From an uncultured Roseburia sp. (GTDB lineage Bacteria; Bacillota; Clostridia; Lachnospirales; Lachnospiraceae), in the NCBI GenBank assembly GCA_947383215.1, contig CANDCP010000005.1:1-64000 (forward strand): 64,000 bases of DNA. The letters run 5' to 3'. The first letter of the stretch is position 1, and every line of letters begins with the position of its first letter. This document shows, in pieces, positions 1 to 8,477 of the stretch. The notes under the pieces are model-generated. The model did not search any database, was not told the DNA's origin, and worked only from the letters and a program-made list of their open reading frames with translations. Both the position numbers and the translations under genes were made by a program.

Positions 1-1317
1 GTCGGGTATTATATGGATCCGACGACCGGCGGAAAGACGCTGGATGTGGTAGAACCCGTCTATGACGACGCCGGAACTCTGGTCGGAGCGCTGGATATCG
101 GAATTCCGGTGGATGCGGAGACAATGAGCGGCATTATCCGGGGGTCGGTGATTAAGACTACGATATCGTCGGTTGTGTGCGGAATTCTTTTGATTACGCT
201 TTTGTGTATGGTGATTTTCGTTATGGTTTTAAAGCCGATACGTTTCTTAAGCGGATGTATCGACAGGCTGGCGAAATACGATTTGACGCCGGATGCGAGC
301 GGAAAGATGAAGCGTTACGAGAGGCGCGGAGATGAGATCGGAGTAATTAGCAAGGGATTTGAGGGCATGCGCCTTAGCATTGCCGGACTGGTAGAAGAGA
401 TTGCGAAAGTGACGATGGAGCTCTCCGGCCAATCCGAAGAATTGTCTAAAGTGTCGCAGCAGGTGTCTGAGACAGGGGTGCAGTTGTCGCAGACAGTCGG
501 CGAGGTGGCGAACGGAGCGACGGCGCAGGCGCAGCAGACAGTAGAGGGGGAGGAGCAGGTAGGCAGGTTAAGCAGCCTGATTGGGCTTGTTCAGCAGAAT
601 ATGAAGACGTTAAACGAGGCCACACGCCTGATCGAGCAGATCAAGGAGGAGGGAATCGAAGCGTTAGATCTTGTGGTGGATAACACAAAGCGCAGCAACG
701 AACAGTCGTCCCAGGTACATGAAGTGATTCTCGAGACAAGCCGCCAGACCGACCGCATCAAGGAGGCGAGCGCCCAGATCCGTGAGATTGCAAGCCAGAC
801 GAATCTTTTGGCGTTGAACGCCTCGATCGAGGCCGCAAGAGCCGGAGAAGCGGGAAGAGGGTTCGCGGTTGTCGCGACGGAAATCGGAAATCTTGCGGTG
901 CAGACGGATGAGCTGACGGAGCGGATCGAAGTGATTATCAAAGATTTGGTTGTAAAAATGGAGCAGGCGGTAGGAACGATAAGCAATATGGAAGAGACCG
1001 CGGGCGAACAGTCGAGAAGCGTTTCCTATACAAAAGAAAAATTTGATCTGATTGCCGAGAATCTGAAAAAAATAGAGCAGAATTGCAGGGAGCTTGGCTC
1101 TTCTACGCAGCAGATGGAAGAGAGCCGTGGAACGATTGTGGGGATTGTCAGCGATCTATCCGCAATTTCCCAGGAAAACGCCGCCTGTATGCAGGAGGCT
1201 GCGGCTTCGGTTGAAGAGCAGTCAAAGTCGATCGATACGGTGTCAAAATCAAGCGGTACGGTAGCCTCGCTTGCAGAGCAGCTTACAGGAAATATCGAAA
1301 AATTTCATGTGGGGTAA
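1..1317 (+). CDS. Methyl-accepting chemotaxis protein (5' end outside window)
   Basis: The reading frame is open from base 1, so the gene begins upstream and the ATG at 13 is not the true start. Visible order: the end of an extracellular Cache-like sensor domain (residues about 1-50), one membrane span (about 53-77), a HAMP linker, then a long coiled-coil signalling domain. The cytoplasmic hairpin tip that contacts CheA/CheW is clear ([18 protein letters not shown]) and is followed by GRGFAVVA. The protein should bind a small ligand outside and control the CheA kinase inside. No che genes lie nearby. The stop is one base from the convergent small gene. The family call is secure; the ligand is unknown. 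Confidence 0.95.
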   Translation, partial: VGYYMDPTTGGKTLDVVEPVYDDAGTLVGALDIGIPVDAETMSGIIRGSVIKTTISSVVCGILLITLLCMVIFVMVLKPIRFLSGCIDRLAKYDLTPDASGKMKRYERRGDEIGVISKGFEGMRLSIAGLVEEIAKVTMELSGQSEELSKVSQQVSETGVQLSQTVGEVANGATAQAQQTVEGEEQVGRLSSLIGLVQQNMKTLNEATRLIEQIKEEGIEALDLVVDNTKRSNEQSSQVHEVILETSRQTDRIKEASAQIREIASQTNLLALNASIEAARAGEAGRGFAVVATEIGNLAVQTDELTERIEVIIKDLVVKMEQAVGTISNMEETAGEQSRSVSYTKEKFDLIAENLKKIEQNCRELGSSTQQMEESRGTIVGIVSDLSAISQENAACMQEAAASVEEQSKSIDTVSKSSGTVASLAEQLTGNIEKFHVG

Positions 1318-1318
1318 A

Positions 1319-1537
1319 TTAAAGATCGTCCCGGTTTGAGTAGTGTTTTTTTAGCAGTTTGTATACCATGGAATATGCCCAGATTAAAACAGGTATAATT
1401 ACCGTTGCAACGATAGAGGTTATAAACAGATTGATTGTCCGGGCGCTTCCGAAGATGGCAAGAACTAATGTAGACAGATACAGGCCGACAAGCAGGACGA
1501 CGCCGATAATTGCTAACACTTGTTTTATTTTTTTCAT
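1319..1537 (-). CDS. Small two-span membrane protein, unknown function
   Basis: 72 residues with two hydrophobic segments (about 6-29 and 36-60) and a basic/polar C-terminus (KLLKKHYSNRDDL). An AGGAAA ribosome site lies a few bases before the ATG on the minus strand, which supports a real gene and not a shadow. It converges on the chemoreceptor gene and diverges from the HD-GYP gene. I recognise no family and offer no function. Confidence 0.6.
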   Translation of the reverse strand: MKKIKQVLAIIGVVLLVGLYLSTLVLAIFGSARTINLFITSIVATVIIPVLIWAYSMVYKLLKKHYSNRDDL

Positions 1538-1678
1538 AGTTTTCCTCGATTCTTTTTATTGGGGCCGGTCTGAGAGGGTATCATTTTCGTTCCGGTAGTT
1601 ATATTATAATGGAAACGGATGAATTTTCAAGCGAAACAAGGAAGAATAAAAAGAGAAACGTTTTATGTGGGGGATGAA

Positions 1679-3436
1679 ATGGATAAAATTCGGGAATTTG
1701 GGGATGCGATCGCGGCGATTGGTATCTATATTATCAAGAGGGAAGATTATTCGATTCTTTACTTTAATAAAAAGATTGCAGCCGTCTGTTCGGATATAAA
1801 GATCGGGATGAAGTGCAGCGAGTGTTTTCAGGGGGCGTGCGATCATTGTCCGATCGGAACGATTCATACGCAGGAAAATAATCTGTCCATTGCCTATGTA
1901 GAGGAGTGGAACGGGTTCGTAGAGATGTCGGCGGACGAGTATATGTGGGAAGGGAGCGTTCCGGCATATATTATCACGATGGTGCCGCAGATGCAGGCGG
2001 TAGCCGTCAAAGAGTCGGTTCGCTATAATAAAATGATGGAGAAGGCCGCGATTACGCTGAGTGAATCGTTGGCGTACGGCAATTTTACAAAAAATACTTA
2101 TACAAAATACGTTCCGTCGAATGCGAGGGAGGTAAGCCGCGGGAAAGTGGAGCCGTTAGAAGGCAGTTATTTGCGTTTTCTCTCCGAAATCCATCCGGAT
2201 GACAAAGCGGAGTTTGAAGCGGGATTTTCCGTGGAGCGCCTCAGAGAGCGCATTCGGGAATCCGACGGCGAGATATATGGCGAGTTTCGAAAAGGCAGAG
2301 ACGGAAAATACAGATGGATTTCATTCCGGTGCATTCCGATTATGAATCCGTTTGACGAGGACGAGCTTTGCGTATTTATCGTGCGCGATATCCATGTTCG
2401 AAAGCAGATGCAGCAGCAGCTCGCCATTCAGCTGAACGCGACATATCAGTCGATTCCGGGGGGCGTGGCGGTGATGCGCATGGACGAGCAGTTGAGCCTT
2501 GTCAACGCGAGCGACGGATTTTACGAGATGATGCATAAGACAAGAGAGGATTACGGAGAAGGATATTTAAGCCACATTTTCAGGGAAGACAGAAAACAGG
2601 TGAAAAAGAGGATAAGAGCGCTTGCAAATCTTGGGGAACCGTTCGATATCATATATCGGGAGGCGGACTCGAAACAGATCGTGCACTGGGTGCAGGCGAG
2701 GGGGAGCAAAATCGGGGAAGAAGACGGGACGGCAGTCTATCTGATCATCCGAATGGACGTTTCGGAGCTCAAAAGCGTACAGCAGCAGCTGATGAAGGAA
2801 CAGAGGCAGTATCGCGTCTATACGGAGGGGATTATCGATACGTTAAGCAATCTTGTGGAATTTCGCGATCTCGATTCCGGCGAGCATGTAAAGCGGACGC
2901 GCATTCTGACCAAGATTTTGCTTGAAAATTTGCATAGAAAACACCCGGAACTGGGCATTACGGAGGATTCGATTGCGAAAATTTCAGAGGCGGCGGCGCT
3001 CCACGATATCGGCAAGATCGCGATATCCGATACGATCCTGAATAAGCCGGGAAGGCTGACGACAGAAGAATTTGAGGAGATGAAGAAGCATACGGTGAAG
3101 GGATATGAAATTTTAAAAACGTTAAACCTTGCGCAGGATGAAGAACAGCTCCGTTACAGCCTCGATATCAGCAGACACCATCACGAGCGCTGGGATGGGA
3201 ACGGTTATCCGGATCGTTTAAAGGGAGGCGAAATTCCGATATGGAGTCAGGTGGTCAGCGTTGTGGACGTGTATGATGCGCTCGTAAGCCCACGGATTTA
3301 TAAGAAGGCGTATTCTCATAAGGAAGCGATTCAGATGATCCTAAACGGAGAGTGCGGCAGCTTTAATCCGGAGATTTTGGAGTGCCTGAGAGAGAGCATG
3401 GAGCTTTTGGAAAGGGAATACATGAGGATCGCATAA
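1679..3436 (+). CDS. PAS-domain HD-GYP phosphodiesterase with N-terminal four-cysteine motif
   Basis: Predicted cytosolic sensor of 585 residues. Start chosen at ATG 1679 because GGGGGA lies just upstream; the in-frame ATG at 1619 is poorer. Order: an N-terminal PAS-like domain with C46, C49, C54 and C57 (CxxC-x4-CxxC), a PAS segment ending in KYRWISFRCIPI, another PAS segment (LNATYQSIPGG onward), then an HD-GYP domain with GEHVKR, LHDIGKI, HHHERWDGNGYP and DVYDALVSPR. The family hydrolyses cyclic-di-GMP, and the metal-ligand residues look intact. The cysteine set could hold an Fe-S cluster or zinc and make this a redox or metal sensor; that is inference. No obvious membrane span. Confidence 0.9.
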   Translation: MDKIREFGDAIAAIGIYIIKREDYSILYFNKKIAAVCSDIKIGMKCSECFQGACDHCPIGTIHTQENNLSIAYVEEWNGFVEMSADEYMWEGSVPAYIITMVPQMQAVAVKESVRYNKMMEKAAITLSESLAYGNFTKNTYTKYVPSNAREVSRGKVEPLEGSYLRFLSEIHPDDKAEFEAGFSVERLRERIRESDGEIYGEFRKGRDGKYRWISFRCIPIMNPFDEDELCVFIVRDIHVRKQMQQQLAIQLNATYQSIPGGVAVMRMDEQLSLVNASDGFYEMMHKTREDYGEGYLSHIFREDRKQVKKRIRALANLGEPFDIIYREADSKQIVHWVQARGSKIGEEDGTAVYLIIRMDVSELKSVQQQLMKEQRQYRVYTEGIIDTLSNLVEFRDLDSGEHVKRTRILTKILLENLHRKHPELGITEDSIAKISEAAALHDIGKIAISDTILNKPGRLTTEEFEEMKKHTVKGYEILKTLNLAQDEEQLRYSLDISRHHHERWDGNGYPDRLKGGEIPIWSQVVSVVDVYDALVSPRIYKKAYSHKEAIQMILNGECGSFNPEILECLRESMELLEREYMRIA

Positions 3437-3442
3437 AAAACT

Positions 3443-3470
3443 TTGAAAAAATGACAAGATGTGCTATACT
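3443..3470 (+). promoter_or_regulatory. Candidate sigma-A promoter for the SEC-C gene and thrS
   Basis: TTGAAA (3443-3448) and TATACT (3465-3470) are separated by 16 bases. The predicted start would be about 40 bases before the SEC-C start codon and leaves no room for a T-box leader. Confidence 0.55.
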
Positions 3471-3517
3471 GTTACAGGCATGTGGAAAGACATGTAAAAT
3501 GTAATAAAAGGATGGAA

Positions 3518-4030
3518 ATGAAAATGGCGTTATTAGAAGAGTGGCAGAAGATTGCCTATGATCAGGATAAGGATAAGGGACAGCTTCAAAAGTTTTGGCA
3601 GAGATATTTTATGCTGGAAAAGGGTGTCTATGAGAAGCTGCTTTCGAATCCTGACGAGAAGGTAGAGGGAACGGTAAAAGAGCTGGCAGACAGATTTGAA
3701 CTGAGCATTATGGATATGACAGGGTTCTTAGACGGCATCAACGACAGTCTGGTAGAGCCGAATCCGATTGAGACAATGGAGGAGGATACGAGCGTCAGCC
3801 TTGCATTTGATAACGAGAAATTGTATAAAAATATGGTAGACGCCAAGGCGGACTGGCTTTATGAGCTGCCGCAGTGGGAAGAAATTTTTGACGCGGAGAC
3901 GAGGAAGAGACTGTACCTGGAGCAAAAGAAGTCCGGTACGGTGATCGTCGGAAAAAAGGTTGGAAGAAATGATCCGTGTCCGTGCGGAAGCGGTAAAAAA
4001 TACAAGCATTGTTGTTTGAATAAGCGTTAG
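3518..4030 (+). CDS. SEC-C motif protein
   Basis: About 170 residues; the start among ATG 3512, 3518 and 3524 is uncertain, with AAAGGATGG placed best for 3518. The body is mostly helical and acidic with no family I can name. The last 22 residues form a SEC-C zinc motif ([16 protein letters not shown]), as found at the SecA C-terminus, where it binds zinc and contacts SecB or the ribosome. It lies 34 bases before thrS and is probably co-transcribed, which hints at a translation-linked role. That link is inferred from position only. Confidence 0.85.
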   Translation: MKMALLEEWQKIAYDQDKDKGQLQKFWQRYFMLEKGVYEKLLSNPDEKVEGTVKELADRFELSIMDMTGFLDGINDSLVEPNPIETMEEDTSVSLAFDNEKLYKNMVDAKADWLYELPQWEEIFDAETRKRLYLEQKKSGTVIVGKKVGRNDPCPCGSGKKYKHCCLNKR

Positions 4031-4064
4031 GATTTTTTGCGGACAGAAAGAGGTAGGGAAAAGT

Positions 4065-6032
4065 ATGAAAATCACATTGAAAGACGGTTCCGTAAAAGAG
4101 TACAAGGAGGCCAGAACCGTTTTTGAGATCGCTTCGGATATCAGCGAAGGGCTTGCGCGCGCGGCTTGTGCGGGCGAGGTGGACGGTGAGACGGTCGATC
4201 TGCGTACGGTTTTGGACAGGGACTGTAATTTGAATATATTGACGGCTGAGGACGCGGCCGGGCTTGCGGCGCTTCGCCATACGACCTCGCATGTGCTTGC
4301 GGAGGCTGTCAAGCGCCTTTATCCGGATGCAAAAGTGGCCATTGGGCCGTCTATTGAGAATGGGTTTTACTATGATTTCGATTGCGAGCCGTTTTCCAGA
4401 GAGGATCTTGACCGGCTAGAGGCGGAAATGAAAAAAATTATAAAAGAAGGCCATCGTCTGGAGCGCTTTACTCTTCCGAGGGAAGAGGCGATCAAGTATA
4501 TGGAGCAGCGCGAGGAGCCTTATAAGGTAGAGCTGATTTGCGATCTTCCAAAAGATGCCGAGATTTCTTTTTACAGTCAGGGGGACGGGTTTACGGATCT
4601 GTGTGCAGGTCCCCATTTGATGAGCACGAAGAATATCAAGGCGTTCAAGCTGATTTCCTCTTCGGGCGCCTACTGGAGAGGAAGTGAGAAAAATCCGATG
4701 CTTCAGAGAATCTACGGAACGGCGTTTGCAAAGAAAGACGAGCTGAAGTCCTATCTGGAGCATTTAGAGGATATCAAAAAGCGCGACCACAATAAGCTTG
4801 GCCGTGAGATGGAATTGTTTACCACGGTGGACGTGATTGGACAGGGACTTCCGCTGATGCTTCCGAAAGGGACCAAAATGATTATGAAGCTGCAGCGCTG
4901 GATTGAGGATTTGGAAGACCGGGAGTGGGGGTATGTGCGCACCAAAACGCCGCTAATGGCCAAAAGCGATCTGTATAAGATTTCAGGGCATTGGGATCAT
5001 TACAAAGACGGGATGTTTGTGCTGGGGGATGAGGAGACGGACAGGGACGTCTTTGCCCTTCGCCCGATGACGTGTCCGTTTCAGTATTATGTTTACAAAA
5101 ATGCGCAGAGATCTTACCGCGATTTGCCGTTCCGTATGGGCGAGACTTCTACGCTGTTTCGAAATGAGGATTCCGGAGAGATGCACGGACTGACGAGGGT
5201 CCGCCAGTTTACAATTTCGGAGGGACACAATGTGATACGTCCCGATCAGACGGAGGAAGAGCTGAAAAACTGTTTTGACCTGAATTATTTTATCTTAAAG
5301 ACACTGGGACTTGAAAATGAAGTGACCTATCGCCTCTCAAAGTGGGATCCGTCAAATAAGGAGAAGTATCTGGGAGACGAGGAGTACTGGGAGAGCGCGC
5401 AGTCGGCGCTTCGGAATATTCTTGTGGAGAAAAAGGTGCCGTTTGTGGAAGAAGAGGGGGAGGCCGCTTTTTACGGGCCGAAGATTGATATTCAGGCGAA
5501 GAATGTGTATGGCAAAGAGGACACGATGGTGACAATTCAGCTGGATTGCGCGATTGCGGAAAATTTTGACATGTACTATATCGATCAAAACGGAGATAAG
5601 ATCCGCCCGTATATTATTCACAGAACTTCTCTGGGCTGCTATGAGCGTACGCTGGCCTGGCTGATTGAAAAGTATGCCGGAAAGTTTCCGACGTGGCTGT
5701 GCCCGGAGCAGGTGAGAGTGCTTCCGATTTCGGAAAAGTATGAAGAATATGCCGGTCAGGTTTTAAATGAGCTTAAAAAGAACGGCGTGGACGCGACCAT
5801 TGATAACCGCTCGGAAAAAATCGGGTTTAAAATCCGTGAAACCCGGCTTGCGAAAGTTCCTTACATGCTTGTAGTGGGACAAAAAGAGGCGGAGGAAGGC
5901 GCCGTGTCGGTGAGAAGCCGTTTTGCGGGAGATGAGGGAAGCAAAAGGCTAGAAGTGTTTGTGGAAGAGATTTGCAGAGAGATCCGCACAAAAGAAATCC
6001 GCAAAGAGGAGCCGCAGGAAGAACATAAATAA
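4065..6032 (+). CDS. thrS: Threonyl-tRNA synthetase
   Basis: 655 residues, normal for the family. It charges tRNA-Thr. Order: N-terminal TGS domain, editing domain (HTTSHVLAEAVKRLYP with HxxxH), class II core with MTCPFQ and the motif-2 region RMGETSTLFRNEDSGEMHGLTR, zinc ligands in MTCPF, ISEGH and IIHRTSLGCYER, then the anticodon-binding domain from about residue 545. A purine-rich site (AAAGAGGTAGGGA) precedes ATG 4065. Many Firmicute thrS genes carry a T-box leader; here only 34 bases separate it from the SEC-C gene, so none is present directly upstream. A hairpin terminator follows. Confidence 0.98.
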   Translation: MKITLKDGSVKEYKEARTVFEIASDISEGLARAACAGEVDGETVDLRTVLDRDCNLNILTAEDAAGLAALRHTTSHVLAEAVKRLYPDAKVAIGPSIENGFYYDFDCEPFSREDLDRLEAEMKKIIKEGHRLERFTLPREEAIKYMEQREEPYKVELICDLPKDAEISFYSQGDGFTDLCAGPHLMSTKNIKAFKLISSSGAYWRGSEKNPMLQRIYGTAFAKKDELKSYLEHLEDIKKRDHNKLGREMELFTTVDVIGQGLPLMLPKGTKMIMKLQRWIEDLEDREWGYVRTKTPLMAKSDLYKISGHWDHYKDGMFVLGDEETDRDVFALRPMTCPFQYYVYKNAQRSYRDLPFRMGETSTLFRNEDSGEMHGLTRVRQFTISEGHNVIRPDQTEEELKNCFDLNYFILKTLGLENEVTYRLSKWDPSNKEKYLGDEEYWESAQSALRNILVEKKVPFVEEEGEAAFYGPKIDIQAKNVYGKEDTMVTIQLDCAIAENFDMYYIDQNGDKIRPYIIHRTSLGCYERTLAWLIEKYAGKFPTWLCPEQVRVLPISEKYEEYAGQVLNELKKNGVDATIDNRSEKIGFKIRETRLAKVPYMLVVGQKEAEEGAVSVRSRFAGDEGSKRLEVFVEEICREIRTKEIRKEEPQEEHK

Positions 6033-6080
6033 TAAAGCTTCGGTCGTCAAGATTTTTTGACGCCAGAATCATAAATAGAG

Positions 6081-6123
6081 AGCTTGTCTGTCGGAAATAT
6101 ATTCCGGGACAAGTTCTTTTTTT
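6081..6123 (+). terminator. Rho-independent terminator after thrS
   Basis: The arms CTTGTC (6083-6088) and GACAAG (6108-6113), extended by TCGGAA/TTCCGG, are followed by a run of seven T. Confidence 0.85.
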
Positions 6124-6217
6124 GGCTTTTTTTACATTTATAAATCGTCTGACATGCGGAGAGACTATAAAAGTATAGATAAACAGAAAACTGTTTGAAC
6201 TTAGAAAGGAGAAAAAG

Positions 6218-6532
6218 ATGACAAATTTAGATTGTTCCGTAAAAAATTGCAGGTATAATGAGAATAATTGCTGTTGCAAAGAGAACATTCAGATTGACGG
6301 CAGAAGCGCAAGATGCAGCGACGAGACATGCTGCGGAAGCTTTGTCGAGAGATCGGAGGAGTATGCGACAAATTCCGTGTATGAGCCGACCAAAGAGACA
6401 AACGTTTCGTGCAAGGCAGAGGAATGTAAGTACAATAAAGACTGTGAATGTCATGCGTCCGACATCGATATAGCCGGAAGTAAGGCATGCTGCTGCGGCG
6501 AGACGGAATGTAAGACTTTTTGCTGTAAATAA
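6218..6532 (+). CDS. DUF1540 cysteine-rich protein, duplicated domain
   Basis: 104 residues with 19 cysteines in two related halves. Each half begins with a CxxxxCxYN-type pattern (CSVKNCRYN, then CKAEECKYN) and ends with clustered cysteines (ETCCGSF, ETECKTFCC). This matches DUF1540, small presumed metal-binding proteins common in Clostridia. AGAAAGGAG precedes the ATG. It is monocistronic, between the thrS terminator and a GC-rich hairpin. The ligand (zinc, copper or Fe-S) cannot be read from the sequence. Confidence 0.85.
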   Translation: MTNLDCSVKNCRYNENNCCCKENIQIDGRSARCSDETCCGSFVERSEEYATNSVYEPTKETNVSCKAEECKYNKDCECHASDIDIAGSKACCCGETECKTFCCK

Positions 6533-6556
6533 CGCCGGCAAAATTGCCCGGGGTTT

Positions 6557-6631
6557 GGCCGCGCGAGGGGCGGACATCGGATTTGAAAGAGATTTTATAG
6601 TCCGTAATCTGTCCGCCCCTGCGCTGTGGCC
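6557..6631. repeat. Long GC-rich inverted repeat (hairpin)
   Basis: GGGGCGGACA (6567-6576) pairs perfectly with TGTCCGCCCC (6610-6619), and the outer GGCC ends (6557-6560 and 6628-6631) extend the stem. No T run follows on either strand, so it is not a standard intrinsic terminator. It sits between the DUF1540 gene and the promoter of the next gene and could be an mRNA 3'-end stabiliser or a repeat of the REP type. Confidence 0.6.
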
Positions 6632-6663
6632 GGAGGGATACAGTAATTGTAATAGTTTACATA

Positions 6664-6700
6664 AATTTCACTTGAAATTCGGAATCATCTAAAGTACAAT
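6664..6700 (+). promoter_or_regulatory. Sigma-A promoter with overlapping palindrome
   Basis: TTGAAA (6672-6677) and TACAAT (6695-6700) are 17 bases apart. The perfect palindrome AATTTCA-CT-TGAAATT (6664-6679) covers the -35 box and looks like a repressor site. The mRNA leader would be only about ten bases long. Confidence 0.6.
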
Positions 6701-6717
6701 GGGCTTGGAGGTGTGAT

Positions 6718-7284
6718 ATGAGAAAAAAATCGCATATTTCATTGGCGAGATACATTGTGGAAAGTACAACGGATGAGGCGTTGAAAAAGCACAGAATGTC
6801 GTTTTATATCGGAAGCATTCTTCCGGACTGCAAACCGTCGTTTCTTTATAAAAAGCACGAGATAACGGGGACATTTCCGGAGGTGAGAAGATCCATAGAT
6901 GCGCTTGTGTACGGTAAAAAGAACAAGCCCGTCAAGAATAAGCGCATGTATTATCTCGATCTGGGCCAGGTGACGCATTACATTGCGGATTATTTTACGT
7001 TCCCTCACAACAAGCTGTATCCGGGCGGACTGAAGGAACACTGTGCGTATGAGGAAGAGCTGAAGCACAGCCTGAGAAGTTATCTGAAGAGCCCGGTGCA
7101 TCCGCAAAGAGAGATTGAATTTGCGACGCCGGAGGCGCTCTGTGATTTTATTGAGGAGAAACATGGAGATTACCTCACGGGAAAGAAAAGTATTGATGAG
7201 GATATTCAGCATATCGTCTCGGTAAATCACCAGATTGTAGAGGGGATTTCTCATTTATGTAAGTCCGCAAATTGTATTTTTTGA
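6718..7284 (+). CDS. Zinc-dependent phospholipase C-like protein
   Basis: 188 residues. It shows the helical signature I associate with the zinc-dependent phospholipase C family of Clostridia: an N-terminal histidine (KSHISLARY), GSILPD, a central THYIADYFTFPHN and a downstream EHCAYEEELKH, giving His/Asp residues suited to a di- or trinuclear metal site. There is no signal peptide, so it is predicted cytosolic, unlike secreted toxins of the superfamily. A GGAGG site precedes the ATG. Its substrate is unknown; the family name does not prove lipase activity. Confidence 0.75.
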   Translation: MRKKSHISLARYIVESTTDEALKKHRMSFYIGSILPDCKPSFLYKKHEITGTFPEVRRSIDALVYGKKNKPVKNKRMYYLDLGQVTHYIADYFTFPHNKLYPGGLKEHCAYEEELKHSLRSYLKSPVHPQREIEFATPEALCDFIEEKHGDYLTGKKSIDEDIQHIVSVNHQIVEGISHLCKSANCIF

Positions 7285-7320
7285 AAAACAATGTTGAATT
7301 TTTGCGTGTTTCGCTGATTT

Positions 7321-7383
7321 TGTCGAACTCTCAAACCCTTATAAACAGAGGGGTTCATCCGGGCCTTGTCGAATAATGCCGAA
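7321..7383 (+). promoter_or_regulatory. Three candidate Spo0A boxes upstream of the Spo0E-like gene
   Basis: TGTCGAA at 7321-7327 (preceded by TTTT), TGTCGAA at 7367-7373 (TTGTCGAATAA) and TGCCGAA at 7377-7383 match the TGNCGAA core of the Spo0A box on one strand. The last two are exactly ten bases apart, on the same DNA face. The 270-base gap 7285-7554 holds nothing else I can support. Confidence 0.5.
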
Positions 7384-7554
7384 AAAAGGGGGAGCTTTAT
7401 GTTTGATTTTTTCGAAAAATGAGGTTAGAATATGGTTTAAGAGGATGAGATGAGAGGGGGATAGCGTGATTAAAGGTACCATAAGAGAAAGAGTTGTTTT
7501 GGGCGGTGAGGATAATGGTTTGTAAATTTACACAGGATTGTGGGAGAAGGATAG

Positions 7555-7758
7555 ATGAAAAATAACATGTTTGAATTGCAAAAGGAAATTGAAGCTGCCA
7601 GAGCGGATTTGGATCGTACGCTTGAGCAGGGAATAAATATCGGGGATTGTTATGAGAAGAGCGTGAAATTAGATCTTCTGATAGAAAAATATATTGACTT
7701 GTGCGAAAGTAATGTAAATGAGTTGGGAGTAAGTGGCGATGGAGCGCGGCAGGCATAA
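7555..7758 (+). CDS. Spo0E-like aspartyl-phosphate phosphatase
   Basis: 67 residues forming a predicted two-helix hairpin. The Spo0E-family signature, a S-x-x-LD motif on the second helix, is seen as SVKLDLLIEKYIDL after LQKEIEAARADLD. Family members remove phosphate from Spo0A~P and delay sporulation. GGGAGAAGG lies five bases before ATG 7555. Candidate Spo0A boxes 170-235 bases upstream suggest feedback control. The C-terminal tail is short and unconserved-looking. Confidence 0.75.
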   Translation: MKNNMFELQKEIEAARADLDRTLEQGINIGDCYEKSVKLDLLIEKYIDLCESNVNELGVSGDGARQA

Positions 7759-7849
7759 TCAAAGGATTTGTGAGTGGGCGTAAGCATTGGATTTTGAGGA
7801 ATCTGGTGTTTACGTCTATTTTTTATTGGCAAAATTAAGGATGTTTGTA

Positions 7850-7878
7850 TTGCATTTTTGGTCAAAGTGGGGTAATAT
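7850..7878 (+). promoter_or_regulatory. Sigma-A promoter of the dcw cluster
   Basis: TTGCAT (7850-7855), a 17-base spacer and TAATAT (7873-7878). Transcription would start near 7885, directly at the MraZ repeats. Confidence 0.65.
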
Positions 7879-7925
7879 TGAACTACGAGTGGAGGAAAGT
7901 GGTGAATAATGGTTCAAAGTGGTGG
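7864..7925 (+). promoter_or_regulatory. MraZ operator: ten-base-period direct repeats
   Basis: CGAGTGG (7886), AAAGTGG (7896), ATAATGG (7906) and AAAGTGG (7916) begin exactly ten bases apart, each followed by a three-base spacer. A further AAAGTGG (7864-7870) sits between the -35 and -10 boxes. MraZ is known to repress its own cluster through such repeats. Confidence 0.75.
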
Positions 7926-7997
7926 ATAAGTGGATAACTTTGTGGATAAAGTATCGTTTCACCGGAACCGAGTAGGCCGGATTGAAGGTGATAAGCG

Positions 7998-8429
7998 ATG
8001 TTCATGGGAGAGTACAATCATACAGTTGACGCCAAGGGCAGGTTGATCGTCCCATCCAAGTTCAGAGAACAGTTGGGCGACGAATTTGTCGTGACAAAGG
8101 GATTAGACGGATGTCTGTTTGTGTACCCGAATGAAGAATGGAGCAACATCGAAGAAAAATTCCGGAACATACCGCTCACCACAAAAGACGCAAGAAAATT
8201 TTCCAGATTCTTCTTTGCGGGCGCCGCGAGCTGCGAGGTGGACAAGCAGGGGCGGATTTTAATACCGCCTACGCTGCGTGAGTTTGCTGAGATTCAAAAG
8301 GATGTCGTATCTGTCGGCGTTTTAAACCGCATTGAGATATGGAGCAAAGAACGGTGGCTGGATACCAATACATATGAAGATATGGATGAAATAGCAGAAC
8401 ATATGGCAGATCTGGGACTTAGTATATAG
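7998..8429 (+). CDS. mraZ: Transcriptional regulator MraZ
   Basis: 143 residues, usual length. Two AbrB-like swapped-hairpin halves are visible: [24 protein letters not shown] and, later, [20 protein letters not shown], each with the D-x-x-GR-I-P core. The protein forms a ring that binds the repeats upstream and represses the dcw operon. GAAGGTGAT lies before ATG 7998. First gene of the division cluster, with rsmH following. Confidence 0.97.
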   Translation: MFMGEYNHTVDAKGRLIVPSKFREQLGDEFVVTKGLDGCLFVYPNEEWSNIEEKFRNIPLTTKDARKFSRFFFAGAASCEVDKQGRILIPPTLREFAEIQKDVVSVGVLNRIEIWSKERWLDTNTYEDMDEIAEHMADLGLSI

Positions 8430-8477
8430 TTCCCTGCGAAACGGTTTGTCTGATGGCCTATCATGGCAGGAGAACAG

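Noticed and set aside
6009-6217. Possible riboswitch or leader before the DUF1540 gene
   Set aside because: The visible fold is the thrS terminator; the rest is AT-rich without conserved pairing.
7515-7565. 16-codon frame starting ATG GTT TGT, ending over the Spo0E-like start
   Set aside because: Too short, no ribosome site and no homology I can recognise.
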